Source: an uncultured Paraburkholderia sp. | Lineage (GTDB): Bacteria > Pseudomonadota > Gammaproteobacteria > Burkholderiales > Burkholderiaceae | NCBI GenBank assembly: GCA_937917025.1 | Contig: CALFSF010000596.1 | Span: forward strand, 1 to 20,895 | Direction of reading: 5' to 3' | Length of the DNA stretch: 20,895 bases | Part shown: piece after piece, positions 8,485-16,009 of the stretch | Layout of the letters: each line of letters starts with the position of its first letter | How positions within the stretch are numbered: the first letter of the stretch is position 1 | Made by a program: the position numbers and the translations under genes | The notes under the pieces: model-generated | The model's input: the letters and a program-made list of their open reading frames with translations, nothing else | Databases searched by the model: none | What the model was told of the DNA's origin: nothing

Positions 8485-9403
8485 CCGGATAGCCGCAGCG
8501 CCGCCATGCGTCGAGACCGCCGGTCAGCGAGCGCGTGTGAAAAAACCCTTCCTTGTGCAGGTGCTCGCACATTTTCCGCGACGTCGAATCGTTTTCGCAG
8601 AAGCAATACACGACGACTTCGCGCGCGAGCACCCTCGAGCGCAGCGGCTCGGTGGCTTGCAGATCGAGCAGCATCGCGCCGGGGATGAGCCACGGGTCTT
8701 CGTCGCGGACCGACTCCGGCCGCGCATCGACAATGACGGGCGGCGACGCCGAGCGCATCATCGTGTCGAGCTGTTCGGGCGAAACCTTCATATGCGCGAC
8801 GCGCCTGCGAAAATTCACACGCTGCCAGTAGCGATATGCAACGTACAGCACGGCAGCGGCGGCGATCACGTCGAAGATCGTCGCGCCGTGCGATCTGACG
8901 ACAGCCATGAACTTCGACAACTGCTGCTCGAACGCGGCTCCGCCCAGCAGCCAGAACGCGGCCCACGCGAGCGTGCCCGCGGCATCCCATGCGAAATACG
9001 CGGAAATGGCGACGGAGGTCGTGCCCATCAGCGGCGGCGTCACCAGCGCGAGGCCCGGCACGAACTTGCAGACGGCGACGACCGGCAAGCCGAAGCGCTC
9101 GAAGAGCGCGCGCGCGTGCCGCACGCCGGTTGCGACCGTCAGCGAGAAGCGCGCAAGGCTATCGATGAGACGATGCCCGAAGCGCCGCCCCGCGGCGAAC
9201 CACGCACAATCGCCGAGCATCGCGGCGCATACCGCGGCGCACAGGATGTGCGTGAACGAGAGCGTGCCGTTGCCGATCGCGGAACCGGCGAAGATGAGTA
9301 CGGGAATCGCGGGCAGCGGCGCGCCGAGGCGCGTCAGCAACACATTGCAGAACACCACCGTCGCGCCCCACGTCGCAATCGCCGCTGCGGGAAACTCGAT
9401 CAC
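8429..9403 (-). CDS. DedA-family membrane protein fused to a rhodanese domain
   Basis: A 324-residue inner-membrane protein. Residues 1-195 are DedA/VTT-like with several hydrophobic segments and the family block KFVPGLALVTPPLMG (113-127). Residues about 205-310 form a rhodanese (sulfurtransferase) domain: VIVDARPESVRDEDPWLIPGA, the active loop VVVYCFCENDSTSR, and LTGGLDAWRRCGYP. C267 sits in the catalytic YC position; C269 is an alternative, and the loop looks longer than the usual six-residue one. DedA proteins are implicated in lipid (undecaprenyl phosphate or phospholipid) flipping and membrane homeostasis; what the sulfurtransferase adds is unknown. The start is a GTG at 9403 with AGGAG 8 bases upstream. 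Its last 56 bp overlap the 3' end of the oxidoreductase gene on the other strand. The second DedA gene lies 97 bp upstream on the same strand. Confidence 0.9.
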   Translation of the reverse strand: MIEFPAAAIATWGATVVFCNVLLTRLGAPLPAIPVLIFAGSAIGNGTLSFTHILCAAVCAAMLGDCAWFAAGRRFGHRLIDSLARFSLTVATGVRHARALFERFGLPVVAVCKFVPGLALVTPPLMGTTSVAISAYFAWDAAGTLAWAAFWLLGGAAFEQQLSKFMAVVRSHGATIFDVIAAAAVLYVAYRYWQRVNFRRRVAHMKVSPEQLDTMMRSASPPVIVDARPESVRDEDPWLIPGAMLLDLQATEPLRSRVLAREVVVYCFCENDSTSRKMCEHLHKEGFFHTRSLTGGLDAWRRCGYPVKPMPPRIETFPAALVRT

Positions 9404-9500
9404 CTGCTCGCTCCTGTGATGAACGGATGCCGGCCCGTTCGTTGAATCCTGCTTATTGTGCCGCGTGATCCGCCGCCGCGCCCGGCCGCCGTCCAGGCTG

Positions 9501-11516
9501 TCATTGCGCCCGCGAAGCGATCAGCGTGACCGGCACGCCGTTACACCCCGTGCTTCTTGCAATCTGCAGATCGTTCCACGAGGACGTGGTGCTCCGGTCG
9601 AGAATCATCGGTTCGACGCGCAGGTCCGGACGGAGCACGTTGAACGGCCAGGTCGGGCGCCGCAGCCGTTCATGCACCACGGAGCCGAGCCAGATTGGCG
9701 TCGGCGCCGCGCCGCGCTGATGTTCGACCGCGTAGTTCGTCGGCCAGAATCGCAGGACGTCGCGCTGGTCGCGAGCCGCATCGGGGCGGATGAAGACGAG
9801 CGTGGAAGGTTCGCCGTTGTTCAGCTTCGGCAGCGCGGGCAGGTCCACGGCGCTCACGTCTGGCGAAACCAGCGAGAGCACGCTGCGCGCGGAAAGCGGC
9901 GTGCCCGCCACCCAGCCGCGGCTCAACAGTTGCGTGCGCACCTGCGCGGCGGTGGCGGTCCACTGCACCGTGATCGGCTCGCGGCGATCGCCTTCCATGC
10001 TGGAGCGATAGCACGAGAACGTGCGCCATATGCGATCGGTCCACTGGGCGGTCGTCACGACGATGGCCGGCGCCGGCTTCGCGGCATTCATCCACTCATG
10101 GCGCCGGGTGGCATCCAGCTGCGCGACCACGGCAATGCCGATCAGCACGAGAAACACGAGCGGCATGAACGGTCGCGGGGGTGGGGTTGAAGGATGCCGC
10201 CAGACGGCGGTCAGCGCGACGAGAAACACCCAGCTGGCAGCGAGCGCGGCGCCGCCGAGCGCGGCCGAGAAAGAAAAGAGCCCTGAATACAGGCCCGCAA
10301 GCGCGATTGCGGCGACGATCGCCGCGGTTGCCGCGGTCACCAGAATCCGCGAGAGCAGGCCGACGCGGCGCACGAGCAGAAACGCGAGAAAGCCGTAGAT
10401 GACCACGGCGCCCGCGACGTGATTGCTTGGGAAAGCCCGCACGCTGGTCGCAACGGAGGCCGTCGTCAGACCGAGCGCCGCAATCTGGATCGCGAGAATC
10501 AGCAGCTGCGAGAACACCACGGCGATCAGCCAGTACAGGATCGTGCGCCAGCGTCGCTCGCACATCATCCAGATGACGACGGCAAGCGTGAGGATCGACA
10601 GCGTGAGCGCGCTGCCGAGCGTCGAAAGCAGGAAGATCGCGCGGTCGTACAGCGAAGCGTGGAACGAGCGCAGGAACCGGTACACGGACGTGTCCACCTG
10701 AACCAGCGGATTGCCGCGCGCGACGTCGTTCATCGTGGCGACGAACACCGCGCCCGCCACCAGCAGCAGCATCGAAATGGCGACGATCAGACCCGTGGCC
10801 GGGTTGTCCGGATTCAGCACGCGCAGCACGAGGCGGCCTGTCGCGTGCGGGTGGTGTTTCGCCCAGTGCAGCATGCGCTGGCGCGACACGTCGGTCCAGT
10901 TTCGCGCATGCGAGACGGTCACGCCGATCAGCTTGAACGTCATCCAGCCGATCGCCACGAAGATCGCCGCGACGATCACCAGCCGGAACGACACGGCGCC
11001 CGCCAGTTCGAGTGAAGCGCCGAACACCACGCCGGGCAGGATATGCGCGGGCGCCCAGAGTAGCGCGGACAGGATGTTGAACCCGAAAAAGCGCAGCTGC
11101 GACATGCCCATCATGCCCGCGACGACAGGCACGATGGCCCGTATCGGCGCGATGAAGCGCGCGAAGATCACGCTCTTCGCGCCGTGTTTCTCGAAGTATT
11201 TTTGGCCTGCGATCAGGATGCCGGGGTGCGAACTGAACGGCCACAGACGCACGATCGTCGTCTTGTGACGCGAGCCGAACCAGTAGCTGGCCGCGTCGCC
11301 GGCGATGGCGCCGCCGAGCGCGCAGACCATCACCCAGCCGAGATTGAGCGTGCCCGTGCCCACCAGCGCGCCGGCGATGAACATCGCGGTGCTGCCCGGC
11401 ACGAACGTGCCGATGACGGCAATCGCTTCGAAGAATGCGGCGAGCACGACGACCGTCAGCGCCCATGACGGATTCGCGGTCAGAAAATGCAGCAACTTGA
11501 AGTAGGCGTGCTCCAT
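9501..11516 (-). CDS. DedA - PAP2-like - LssY C-terminal three-domain membrane protein
   Basis: A 671-residue protein with three parts. Residues 1-200 are a DedA/VTT domain (TFVPGSTAMFIAGALVG at 37-53, FARFIAPIRAIVPVVAGMMGM at 118-138). Residues about 240-440 resemble a membrane PAP2 phosphatase. Residues about 480-671 match the LssY C-terminal domain (LPALPKLNNGEPSTLVFIRPD, DVLRFWPTNYAVE). The architecture is known from beta- and gamma-proteobacteria and is presumed to act on membrane lipid phosphates. The PAP2 part is degenerate: PSNH is present at 363-366, but the Lys...Arg-Pro motif is missing and the third motif reads LYSGLFSFSAALGG, with Phe and Ala where the catalytic His and Asp belong. 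The ATG at 11516 has GGAAGGA 11 bases upstream; an in-frame extension to 11630 adds a basic, non-conserved stretch and was not chosen. Confidence 0.88.
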   Translation of the reverse strand: MEHAYFKLLHFLTANPSWALTVVVLAAFFEAIAVIGTFVPGSTAMFIAGALVGTGTLNLGWVMVCALGGAIAGDAASYWFGSRHKTTIVRLWPFSSHPGILIAGQKYFEKHGAKSVIFARFIAPIRAIVPVVAGMMGMSQLRFFGFNILSALLWAPAHILPGVVFGASLELAGAVSFRLVIVAAIFVAIGWMTFKLIGVTVSHARNWTDVSRQRMLHWAKHHPHATGRLVLRVLNPDNPATGLIVAISMLLLVAGAVFVATMNDVARGNPLVQVDTSVYRFLRSFHASLYDRAIFLLSTLGSALTLSILTLAVVIWMMCERRWRTILYWLIAVVFSQLLILAIQIAALGLTTASVATSVRAFPSNHVAGAVVIYGFLAFLLVRRVGLLSRILVTAATAAIVAAIALAGLYSGLFSFSAALGGAALAASWVFLVALTAVWRHPSTPPPRPFMPLVFLVLIGIAVVAQLDATRRHEWMNAAKPAPAIVVTTAQWTDRIWRTFSCYRSSMEGDRREPITVQWTATAAQVRTQLLSRGWVAGTPLSARSVLSLVSPDVSAVDLPALPKLNNGEPSTLVFIRPDAARDQRDVLRFWPTNYAVEHQRGAAPTPIWLGSVVHERLRRPTWPFNVLRPDLRVEPMILDRSTTSSWNDLQIARSTGCNGVPVTLIASRAQ

Positions 11517-11669
11517 CAGCGGGGTGTGTCCTTCCGGGCAGGCGGTCTGGTGGCGCTGGATCACTGGAAACATAGCACGCGATCCATGCATGGCGCACGC
11601 GAGGCGCAACCGCGACGGATTGCATCGCATGCCGTGTGCCCGACGGCGGCAGGCTTCGTCAGGCCGCTT

Positions 11670-11675
11670 TAGAAT
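11670..11675 (+). promoter_or_regulatory. Possible -10 element for the histidine phosphatase gene
   Basis: TAGAAT, within CTTTAGAATCGG, lies about 95 bases before the ATG at 11771 in the divergent intergenic region 11517-11770. No good -35 hexamer is found at 16-18 bp spacing, so this is a weak call. Nothing else of note is visible in that intergenic region. Confidence 0.25.
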
Positions 11676-11770
11676 CGGTCAACCTGCGGTGTCATTCGAT
11701 GTATCGCGGTGTTTCGCGCCGTGCCACCCTGTGTCGCCGGTCACCTCATTCCGTCCAGAAGGGTTTTCCC

Positions 11771-12388
11771 ATGAACACTGCCACTGCCACCCCACAGCGC
11801 TACGAAGGACACGTCGAACTCTGGCTGATCCGGCACGGCGAAACCGCGTGGAGCCTGTCCGGCCAGCACACGGGCCGCACCGACATCGCGCTGACGGAAC
11901 GCGGACACAGCCAGGCGCAACTGCTCGCGCCGCTGCTCGCCGCGCAGCCGTTCGAGCACGTATTGACGAGCCCGATGTCGCGCGCGATCGAAACCTGTCG
12001 CGAGGCGGGGCTGGGTGAGCATGCCGGCATCGAGCCGGATCTGCACGAATGGGACTACGGCATCTACGAAGGCCGTACGACGCCCGAGATCCGCAAGAGC
12101 GTGCCGGGCTGGTCTGTCTGGGATTCGCCGATTCCCGAAGGCGAAAGCCTGGCGCAGGTGGAGGCGCGCGCCCGCGCGCTGATCTCGCGTCTCCTGACGA
12201 TGCAGGGGCGCATCGCGCTCTTCTCGCATGCGCATTTCCTGCGCGTGCTGGGCGGCTGCTGGATGGGCGATTCGGCGGCCCTTGGCGCGCATCTGGTTCT
12301 CGATACGGCGTCGATCAGTATCCTCGGCTTCGATCGCGATATCCGCGCGTTGCGTCAGTGGAATCTTCGCTGTTCCAAAGCGGGATGA
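11771..12388 (+). CDS. Histidine phosphatase superfamily protein (phosphoglycerate mutase-like)
   Basis: A 205-residue cytoplasmic phosphatase of the RHG branch. LIRHGETAW (R21, catalytic H22) is the phosphohistidine loop; SPMSRAIET supplies R71; the acid is in HEWDYGIYEGRT; and SHAHFLRVL gives the second His (H153). Length and the YGIYEGRT block fit the small GpmB/CobC-like monofunctional phosphatases rather than the 250-residue cofactor-dependent glycolytic mutase. The substrate cannot be deduced. The ATG at 11771 is preferred because AGAAGGG lies about 8 bases upstream; an in-frame ATG at 11636 would add 45 unconserved residues. It converges on the metallophosphoesterase gene with only 34 bp between the stops and no clear terminator there. 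Confidence 0.92.
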   Translation: MNTATATPQRYEGHVELWLIRHGETAWSLSGQHTGRTDIALTERGHSQAQLLAPLLAAQPFEHVLTSPMSRAIETCREAGLGEHAGIEPDLHEWDYGIYEGRTTPEIRKSVPGWSVWDSPIPEGESLAQVEARARALISRLLTMQGRIALFSHAHFLRVLGGCWMGDSAALGAHLVLDTASISILGFDRDIRALRQWNLRCSKAG

Positions 12389-12422
12389 CGCCCTTCCGGC
12401 GATGCGTATTCCCGGATGCCGG

Positions 12423-13766
12423 CTACAGGTCTTCGGTAAATATCGGCTGGGTGCCGTTGTTGTCCTCGTAGTATTCGGCGGTTGCGGCGCCGCCGGTTCC
12501 GAGCCGGACAATCGTGAAGCCATGCATGTACGTGCGGCCTTCGACACCCAGCTGCACGTCCGCCACTTTCGGCGGATTGACGATGCCGGGCATCGGCGCG
12601 AACGGCGTCGCGCCGTTGTCGACGAAGACCGGCACCGCGCCGTGGCCGATGCAGCGCCCACGCTGCAGCCCCTGAAACGGATCGTAGACGGACAGATTGT
12701 GCTCGTGGCCCCAGAACCACGCGGCGACCGGCTGCTTCGCGGCTTTCGCGAAGCGCTGATAGCTCGCGGCGAGCTTCGGGTTGTACGCGGTGAACGTGCC
12801 ATCGGCACCGCGCGGGCCGATCTGCGAGAACGCCGAAAAGAGCGGATGGTGCGACATCAGGATCGTCCTGCCGTCGAATTCGCCTAAGCGATCGATGATC
12901 CAGGCTTCCTCGTCGGGCTCGATGAACGTCAGCGTGTCCTCGCCGACAACGGGGATGTAGTCGTGCAGGCCGGTGTCCATCGCGATGAACTGCCAGTCGT
13001 CGTTACGCAGGCAGAAGAAGCTGGCCGGCTGCAACCACGGGTGATCGTTTAGCGAAGCGATCAGGCCGTAATAACCCTCGCCGCCCGAATACATGTCGTG
13101 GTTGCCGGAGAGCGTGTACACCGGCAGGTCTTTTGTGTCGCGCCCGAGCACCGCATCGATGATCCGTCTGAAGTTCACGTCGCATTCCTGCGCCGTGCCG
13201 GAGTAGTAGATATCGCCGAGATGAATCACGACATCCGGATTCTGCAGCGCCACTTCCTTCAGCAGATTCACGGCGATGTCGGTGCCGGTTCCCCAGTCCG
13301 CGATCAGCGCGACCTTGGCGCCCGCCTTGAGCGGAACGGTGACGGGGCCGACCGTCGCGGGCTGGATATAGGGGATCCTGGCGCGGCTGCCATCGGGTCC
13401 GAAGTACTGCACGTAACGGGTAATCGTGCCTGCCCAGTTCGGGTCGCAGACGTTGTAGCGCATGATGTCCTCGATGCTTTGTGCCGAAGCCGTATCGCCC
13501 TGCGCCCGCGCTTCCATGAGGGCGAAACCCAGCTTCGCGCACTGCCATACGTCCTGCGCGATGCCGTCGGGCGGCGCATCGGGTAACACCGCCGCGCCTT
13601 TTGCCTTGAGCGCCGCCACCTGTTCCGCCGCATGCACGAGGCCGTTTTCCAGCCCGGGCCGCGACGCCAGGCCCGTCGCCAGATTGCTGCTCGCGCGCGC
13701 GACCTGATCCGCGACAGACTGGTAGAGCGAGACGAACGGATTGCGAAAACTTTGCGGCATGGTCAT
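12423..13766 (-). CDS. Calcineurin-like metallophosphoesterase
   Basis: A 447-residue phosphoesterase with the dinuclear-metal motifs in order: DWG (D157 in ALIADWGTG), GDIYYSG (D185), GNHD (222-224 N-H-D), SHHP (about 305-308) and GHEH (353-356). The first motif is D-x-G rather than D-x-H, as in the purple acid phosphatase-like group. An N-terminal helical segment of about 145 residues without known motifs precedes the catalytic core (about 150-400). There is no signal peptide, so a cytoplasmic location is likely. The ATG at 13766 has AGGAG 7 bases upstream; a second ATG two codons later is possible. Substrate unknown. Upstream (13767-13880) is a short gap with no gene call, then the amidohydrolase stub on the same strand. 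Confidence 0.92.
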   Translation of the reverse strand: MTMPQSFRNPFVSLYQSVADQVARASSNLATGLASRPGLENGLVHAAEQVAALKAKGAAVLPDAPPDGIAQDVWQCAKLGFALMEARAQGDTASAQSIEDIMRYNVCDPNWAGTITRYVQYFGPDGSRARIPYIQPATVGPVTVPLKAGAKVALIADWGTGTDIAVNLLKEVALQNPDVVIHLGDIYYSGTAQECDVNFRRIIDAVLGRDTKDLPVYTLSGNHDMYSGGEGYYGLIASLNDHPWLQPASFFCLRNDDWQFIAMDTGLHDYIPVVGEDTLTFIEPDEEAWIIDRLGEFDGRTILMSHHPLFSAFSQIGPRGADGTFTAYNPKLAASYQRFAKAAKQPVAAWFWGHEHNLSVYDPFQGLQRGRCIGHGAVPVFVDNGATPFAPMPGIVNPPKVADVQLGVEGRTYMHGFTIVRLGTGGAATAEYYEDNNGTQPIFTEDL

Positions 13767-13880
13767 CAGGATCTCCTAGCGGTCCGCTCGCCATGCGCGG
13801 ACTTCAGTTGTCCTGTTCCGCTCCCATGCAGGAGGATGGCTGTATGGGTAGAACGAATGTGGCGTGGATTTTTTTACGCG

Positions 13881-13994
13881 TTATGTGCGAAAGCGCGTAT
13901 GGCCGATCGGCGCGATGCGCGAGCCGGCAATCGAAATGTCGACGTGCCGGCCGTCCGCGAGACGCACGTTGGTGATCGGCAGCTCGCCGCTCAT
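13881..13994 (-). pseudogene. N-terminal stub of an amidohydrolase, truncated after about 30 residues
   Basis: A 37-codon frame starts with an ATG whose bases overlap the TGA of the preceding gene (ATGA at 13994-13991), the usual arrangement of translationally coupled genes. Its product begins MSGELPITNVRLADGRHVD and continues ISIAGSRIAPIG. This is the first beta-sandwich strand pattern of metal-dependent amidohydrolases (dihydroorotase, cytosine deaminase and relatives), which normally continue to a PGxVDxHxH metal site. Here it ends after HTRFRT with TAA at 13881, and no continuation is visible in the 114 bp before the next gene. It is read as the remnant of a deleted gene that once formed an operon with the 270-residue protein. 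Identification rests on a short match. Confidence 0.5.
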
Positions 13995-14803
13995 GCCGGC
14001 CCCGCCGCCGCGTCAGGGGAAGGGGTTGCGGCGGGCGGCGCGAAGCGCGGCTGCACGGCGACGAGCGGGTCGTCGGTGGTCGCGACAAGCCAGTGGTGTG
14101 CGCCCTCCACCTGATGCCGGTTATGGTCCTTGAGCGGCCCCAGCGCGCTTGCGGCTTTCCATACCACGGGCGCCGCCTTGCTCGTGCGTCCCGAAGAGCC
14201 GCCGACGAGCAATGCATACGGCCCGAGCGGCAACGACACGAACGGCAGCGCGGGCGTGATGCGCACGCGCCAGTCGATGAACGGCGCGTCGCTGAACAGG
14301 AGCGGCGAAGGCAGCCCGTAAAGCACGGTGAAGTCATAAAGCGCGAGCTGCTCGCGCATCGGCGCGTAAATCCTGCGGATGTCGCCCACCACCGCCGCGC
14401 GGATCTCGTCGTCGAACATCGCTTCTTCGGAATAACGTGCGTGAGCGGCGTGCGCCTCGCGCTGGTAGGCGCTGAATACGCCGAGTTCCACGCAGTCCTG
14501 TACCGCGCGCTGCACTTGCGCAGGCGAACCGGCTTCCTCCGGCTTGCCCATCTGCGCTGCGCGCAGAAAGCGGGCGAGGCCGGCTTCGTGGATCGCCGGG
14601 CCTTCCGCGGTGGGGTCGTCTTCGGCATCCTTGCCGAGCGGCACATACAGATACTTTTCAGCGGCAAAGCGGGACTTCTTGCCTTCGTCGAATTTCACGC
14701 CGCCATCGGTGCAGTCGAGAAAACGTGTGCCGATGTGCCCATGTTCCCAGACGAAATTCTTCAGAAAAGGCCTTAACGGATGGAGGATTTCATGTCCGGT
14801 CAT
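13991..14803 (-). CDS. Conserved-looking protein of unknown function, 270 residues
   Basis: Soluble, mixed-charge protein without signal peptide or membrane segments. The N-terminus (ILHPLRPFLKNFVWEHGHIGTRFLD) is aromatic-rich. The middle (about 85-165) looks helical and charged. The C-terminal half contains LLFSDAPFIDWR, PFVSLPLGPYALLVGG and HHWLVATTDDPLVAV, which recall the strand-rich end of DUF4238-type proteins; that resemblance is weak and I do not assign a family. The last 18 residues are a Pro/Ala tail. The ATG at 14803 has AAGGGG 5 bases upstream. The stop codon overlaps the start of the amidohydrolase stub, so it was probably the first gene of a two-gene operon. Its partner's loss may leave it without its original pathway. 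Confidence 0.75.
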   Translation of the reverse strand: MTGHEILHPLRPFLKNFVWEHGHIGTRFLDCTDGGVKFDEGKKSRFAAEKYLYVPLGKDAEDDPTAEGPAIHEAGLARFLRAAQMGKPEEAGSPAQVQRAVQDCVELGVFSAYQREAHAAHARYSEEAMFDDEIRAAVVGDIRRIYAPMREQLALYDFTVLYGLPSPLLFSDAPFIDWRVRITPALPFVSLPLGPYALLVGGSSGRTSKAAPVVWKAASALGPLKDHNRHQVEGAHHWLVATTDDPLVAVQPRFAPPAATPSPDAAAGPA

Positions 14804-15038
14804 TCATACCCCTTGTCTGTTTTCGAAAATAGCTTCGCCGGTACGTGTATGAACGCAGGTCGCCTCGTGGCCCGCGGGCGGGTCAAGGGCTCTCAGCAAC
14901 TGATGAATGTCGCACCGCGAATTGAATGCAGCAAGGCATTTGATTGATTCGACGATGGAGCGGCCCAGCCACGCGTCGCCAAGGGAAAACCCTGGGAGAG
15001 AAAACGACAATAGCGCGTCAAATCGTAATGACTAGACT
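14804..15038. other. Intergenic stretch with no feature seen
   Basis: Between the start of the 270-residue protein gene and the phased repeats there is no frame with a good ribosome site, no terminator and no clear promoter hexamer pair. The minus-strand promoter of the 270-residue protein gene should lie here. The rest of the gap, up to 15298, holds the repeats, the candidate RNA and the terminator described separately. Confidence 0.5.
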
Positions 15039-15077
15039 GTAACCAAACGTAACCAAGTGTGACGAAACAGTAAATAT
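15039..15077 (+). promoter_or_regulatory. Helically phased direct repeats resembling a response-regulator (CpxR/OmpR-type) binding array
   Basis: GTAACCAA at 15039 and again at 15049 is followed by GTGACGAA at 15059 and GTAAATAT at 15070. The repeats are 10, 10 and 11 bp apart, one helical turn each, all on one face of the DNA. The two first copies are identical. The form GTAAC-N5-GTAAC is close to the enterobacterial CpxR consensus GTAAA-N5-GTAAA, and 10-11 bp direct repeats are typical of OmpR/PhoB-family regulators. TATAAG at 15075-15080 could be a -10 element just downstream, with the array covering the poor -35 region, as in activator-dependent promoters. The regulator is not identified. 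Confidence 0.45.
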
Positions 15078-15086
15078 AAGCACGAG

Positions 15087-15260
15087 GTTGGACGCGAGCG
15101 GGGCCAGTAAGTCGGGGAAAACGAAAGTTCGGGGAAAGGGTAGTTCGGGGAAAAGAAGAAGCAACCAGAAGAAAAACGAAAACAGAAGAAAAAACGTAGC
15201 GGACTCAGGACCGCACGCATGGGGGTAAATGGCCGCGGGTTTCCAGCGGCCATTTTTTTT
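15087..15260 (+). ncRNA. Candidate small RNA, purine-rich, ending in an intrinsic terminator
   Basis: No plus-strand gene precedes the strong plus-strand terminator at 15227-15260, so something else must be transcribed into it. A possible -10 (TATAAG, 15075-15080) next to the phased repeats would start an RNA near 15087 of about 170 bases. The body is strikingly purine-rich against the surrounding GC-balanced DNA and contains three copies of AGT(T)CGGGGAAA at 15110-15120, 15126-15137 and 15142-15153, spaced 16 bases. No credible open frame lies within it. The start is inferred and the end is set by the terminator. An opposite-strand transcript, carrying C-rich copies of the repeat, cannot be excluded. 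Confidence 0.35.
15227..15260 (+). terminator. Rho-independent terminator, plus strand
   Basis: AAATGGCCGC (15227-15236) pairs perfectly with GCGGCCATTT (15246-15255) around a 9-base loop, and a run of eight T covers 15253-15260. On the minus strand the same stem has only TTT and then ACCCC after it, so it works best for plus-strand transcription. It lies 38 bp beyond the stop of the minus-strand GST gene and may terminate that gene weakly too. Confidence 0.8.
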
Positions 15261-15298
15261 CGCGCGCGGGCGGGGCGGCCCGCTGCGGCCACGCTTCT

Positions 15299-16009
15299 TC
15301 AGGCAGGCTTGCGCGCGGGTATCGTCAGCCCTTTCTCGACAGCCGGGCGCGCGATGAACGCCTGCAATGCGCGTGTGACGTGCGGGAAGTCCTTGATCGC
15401 GACGAGGTCGCCCGCTTCGTAGAAGCCGACCAGGTTGCGCACCCATGGGAACGTCGCGATGTCGGCGATCGTGTAGTCGTCGCCCATGATCCACGGGCGT
15501 GTGGCGAGACGCTCGTTCAGCACGCCCAGCAGACGCTTCGATTCGGCGACATAGCGGTCACGTGGACGCTTGTCTTCGTACTCCCTGCCCGCGAACTTGT
15601 GGAAGAAGCCGACCTGCCCAAACATCGGCCCGATGCCGCCCATCTGGAACATGATCCACTGGATCGTTTCGTAACGGCCGGCGGCGTCCCGCGGCATCAG
15701 CTGGCCGGCCTTGTCGGCGAGATAGATCAGGATCGCGCCGGATTCGAACAGCGCCAGCGGCTTGCCGTCCGGCCCGTTGGGGTCGATGATCGCCGGGATC
15801 TTGTTGTTCGGATTCAGCGAAAGGAACGCGGGCGACATCTGGTCGTTCGTCTCGAAGCTGACGAGATGCGGCTCGTAAGCGAGGCCCGTTTCTTCGAGCA
15901 TGATGGAAACTTTCACGCCGTTCGGGGTCGGCAGCGAATAGAGCTGGATACGCTCAGGATGTTGCGCGGGCCACTTCGTTGTAATCGGGAAGGTGGAAAG
16001 ATCGGTCAT
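15299..16009 (-). CDS. Glutathione S-transferase, nu class (YfcG/YghU-like disulfide reductase)
   Basis: A 236-residue cytoplasmic protein with the thioredoxin-like GST domain (about 20-105) and the helical C-domain (about 110-236). QLYSLPTPNGVKV carries the TPNG motif, in which Thr and Asn replace the usual catalytic Tyr/Ser/Cys; this marks the YfcG/YghU group, which binds glutathione and reduces disulfide bonds. Other family blocks are LNPNNKIPAI, LFESGAILIYLA, GGIGPMFGQ and DDYTIADIATFPWVRN. It is longer than YfcG (215) and shorter than YghU (288). The ATG at 16009 has AGGAA 7 bases upstream; an upstream in-frame start at 16093 adds a stretch unlike the family. Stand-alone gene. Confidence 0.93.
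   Translation of the reverse strand: MTDLSTFPITTKWPAQHPERIQLYSLPTPNGVKVSIMLEETGLAYEPHLVSFETNDQMSPAFLSLNPNNKIPAIIDPNGPDGKPLALFESGAILIYLADKAGQLMPRDAAGRYETIQWIMFQMGGIGPMFGQVGFFHKFAGREYEDKRPRDRYVAESKRLLGVLNERLATRPWIMGDDYTIADIATFPWVRNLVGFYEAGDLVAIKDFPHVTRALQAFIARPAVEKGLTIPARKPA

Noticed and set aside
12389..12422. Gap between convergent stops considered as a bidirectional terminator
   Set aside because: Only a 5-bp CCGGC/GCCGG pair across a long loop and no T run.
13876..13898. ACGCG...CGCGT hairpin beside a run of seven T
   Set aside because: The T run precedes the stem on the plus strand and becomes an A run after it on the minus strand, so it fits a terminator in neither direction.
13844..13975. 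Plus-strand small frame after AGGAGG, 8 bases before an ATG
   Set aside because: Product is Arg/Cys/Ser-rich without a pattern and lies antisense to the amidohydrolase stub; the stub is the better reading of this DNA.
14804..15010. 68-codon minus-strand frame just upstream of the 270-residue protein
   Set aside because: TTG start without ribosome site, no recognisable pattern; more likely the promoter and leader region.
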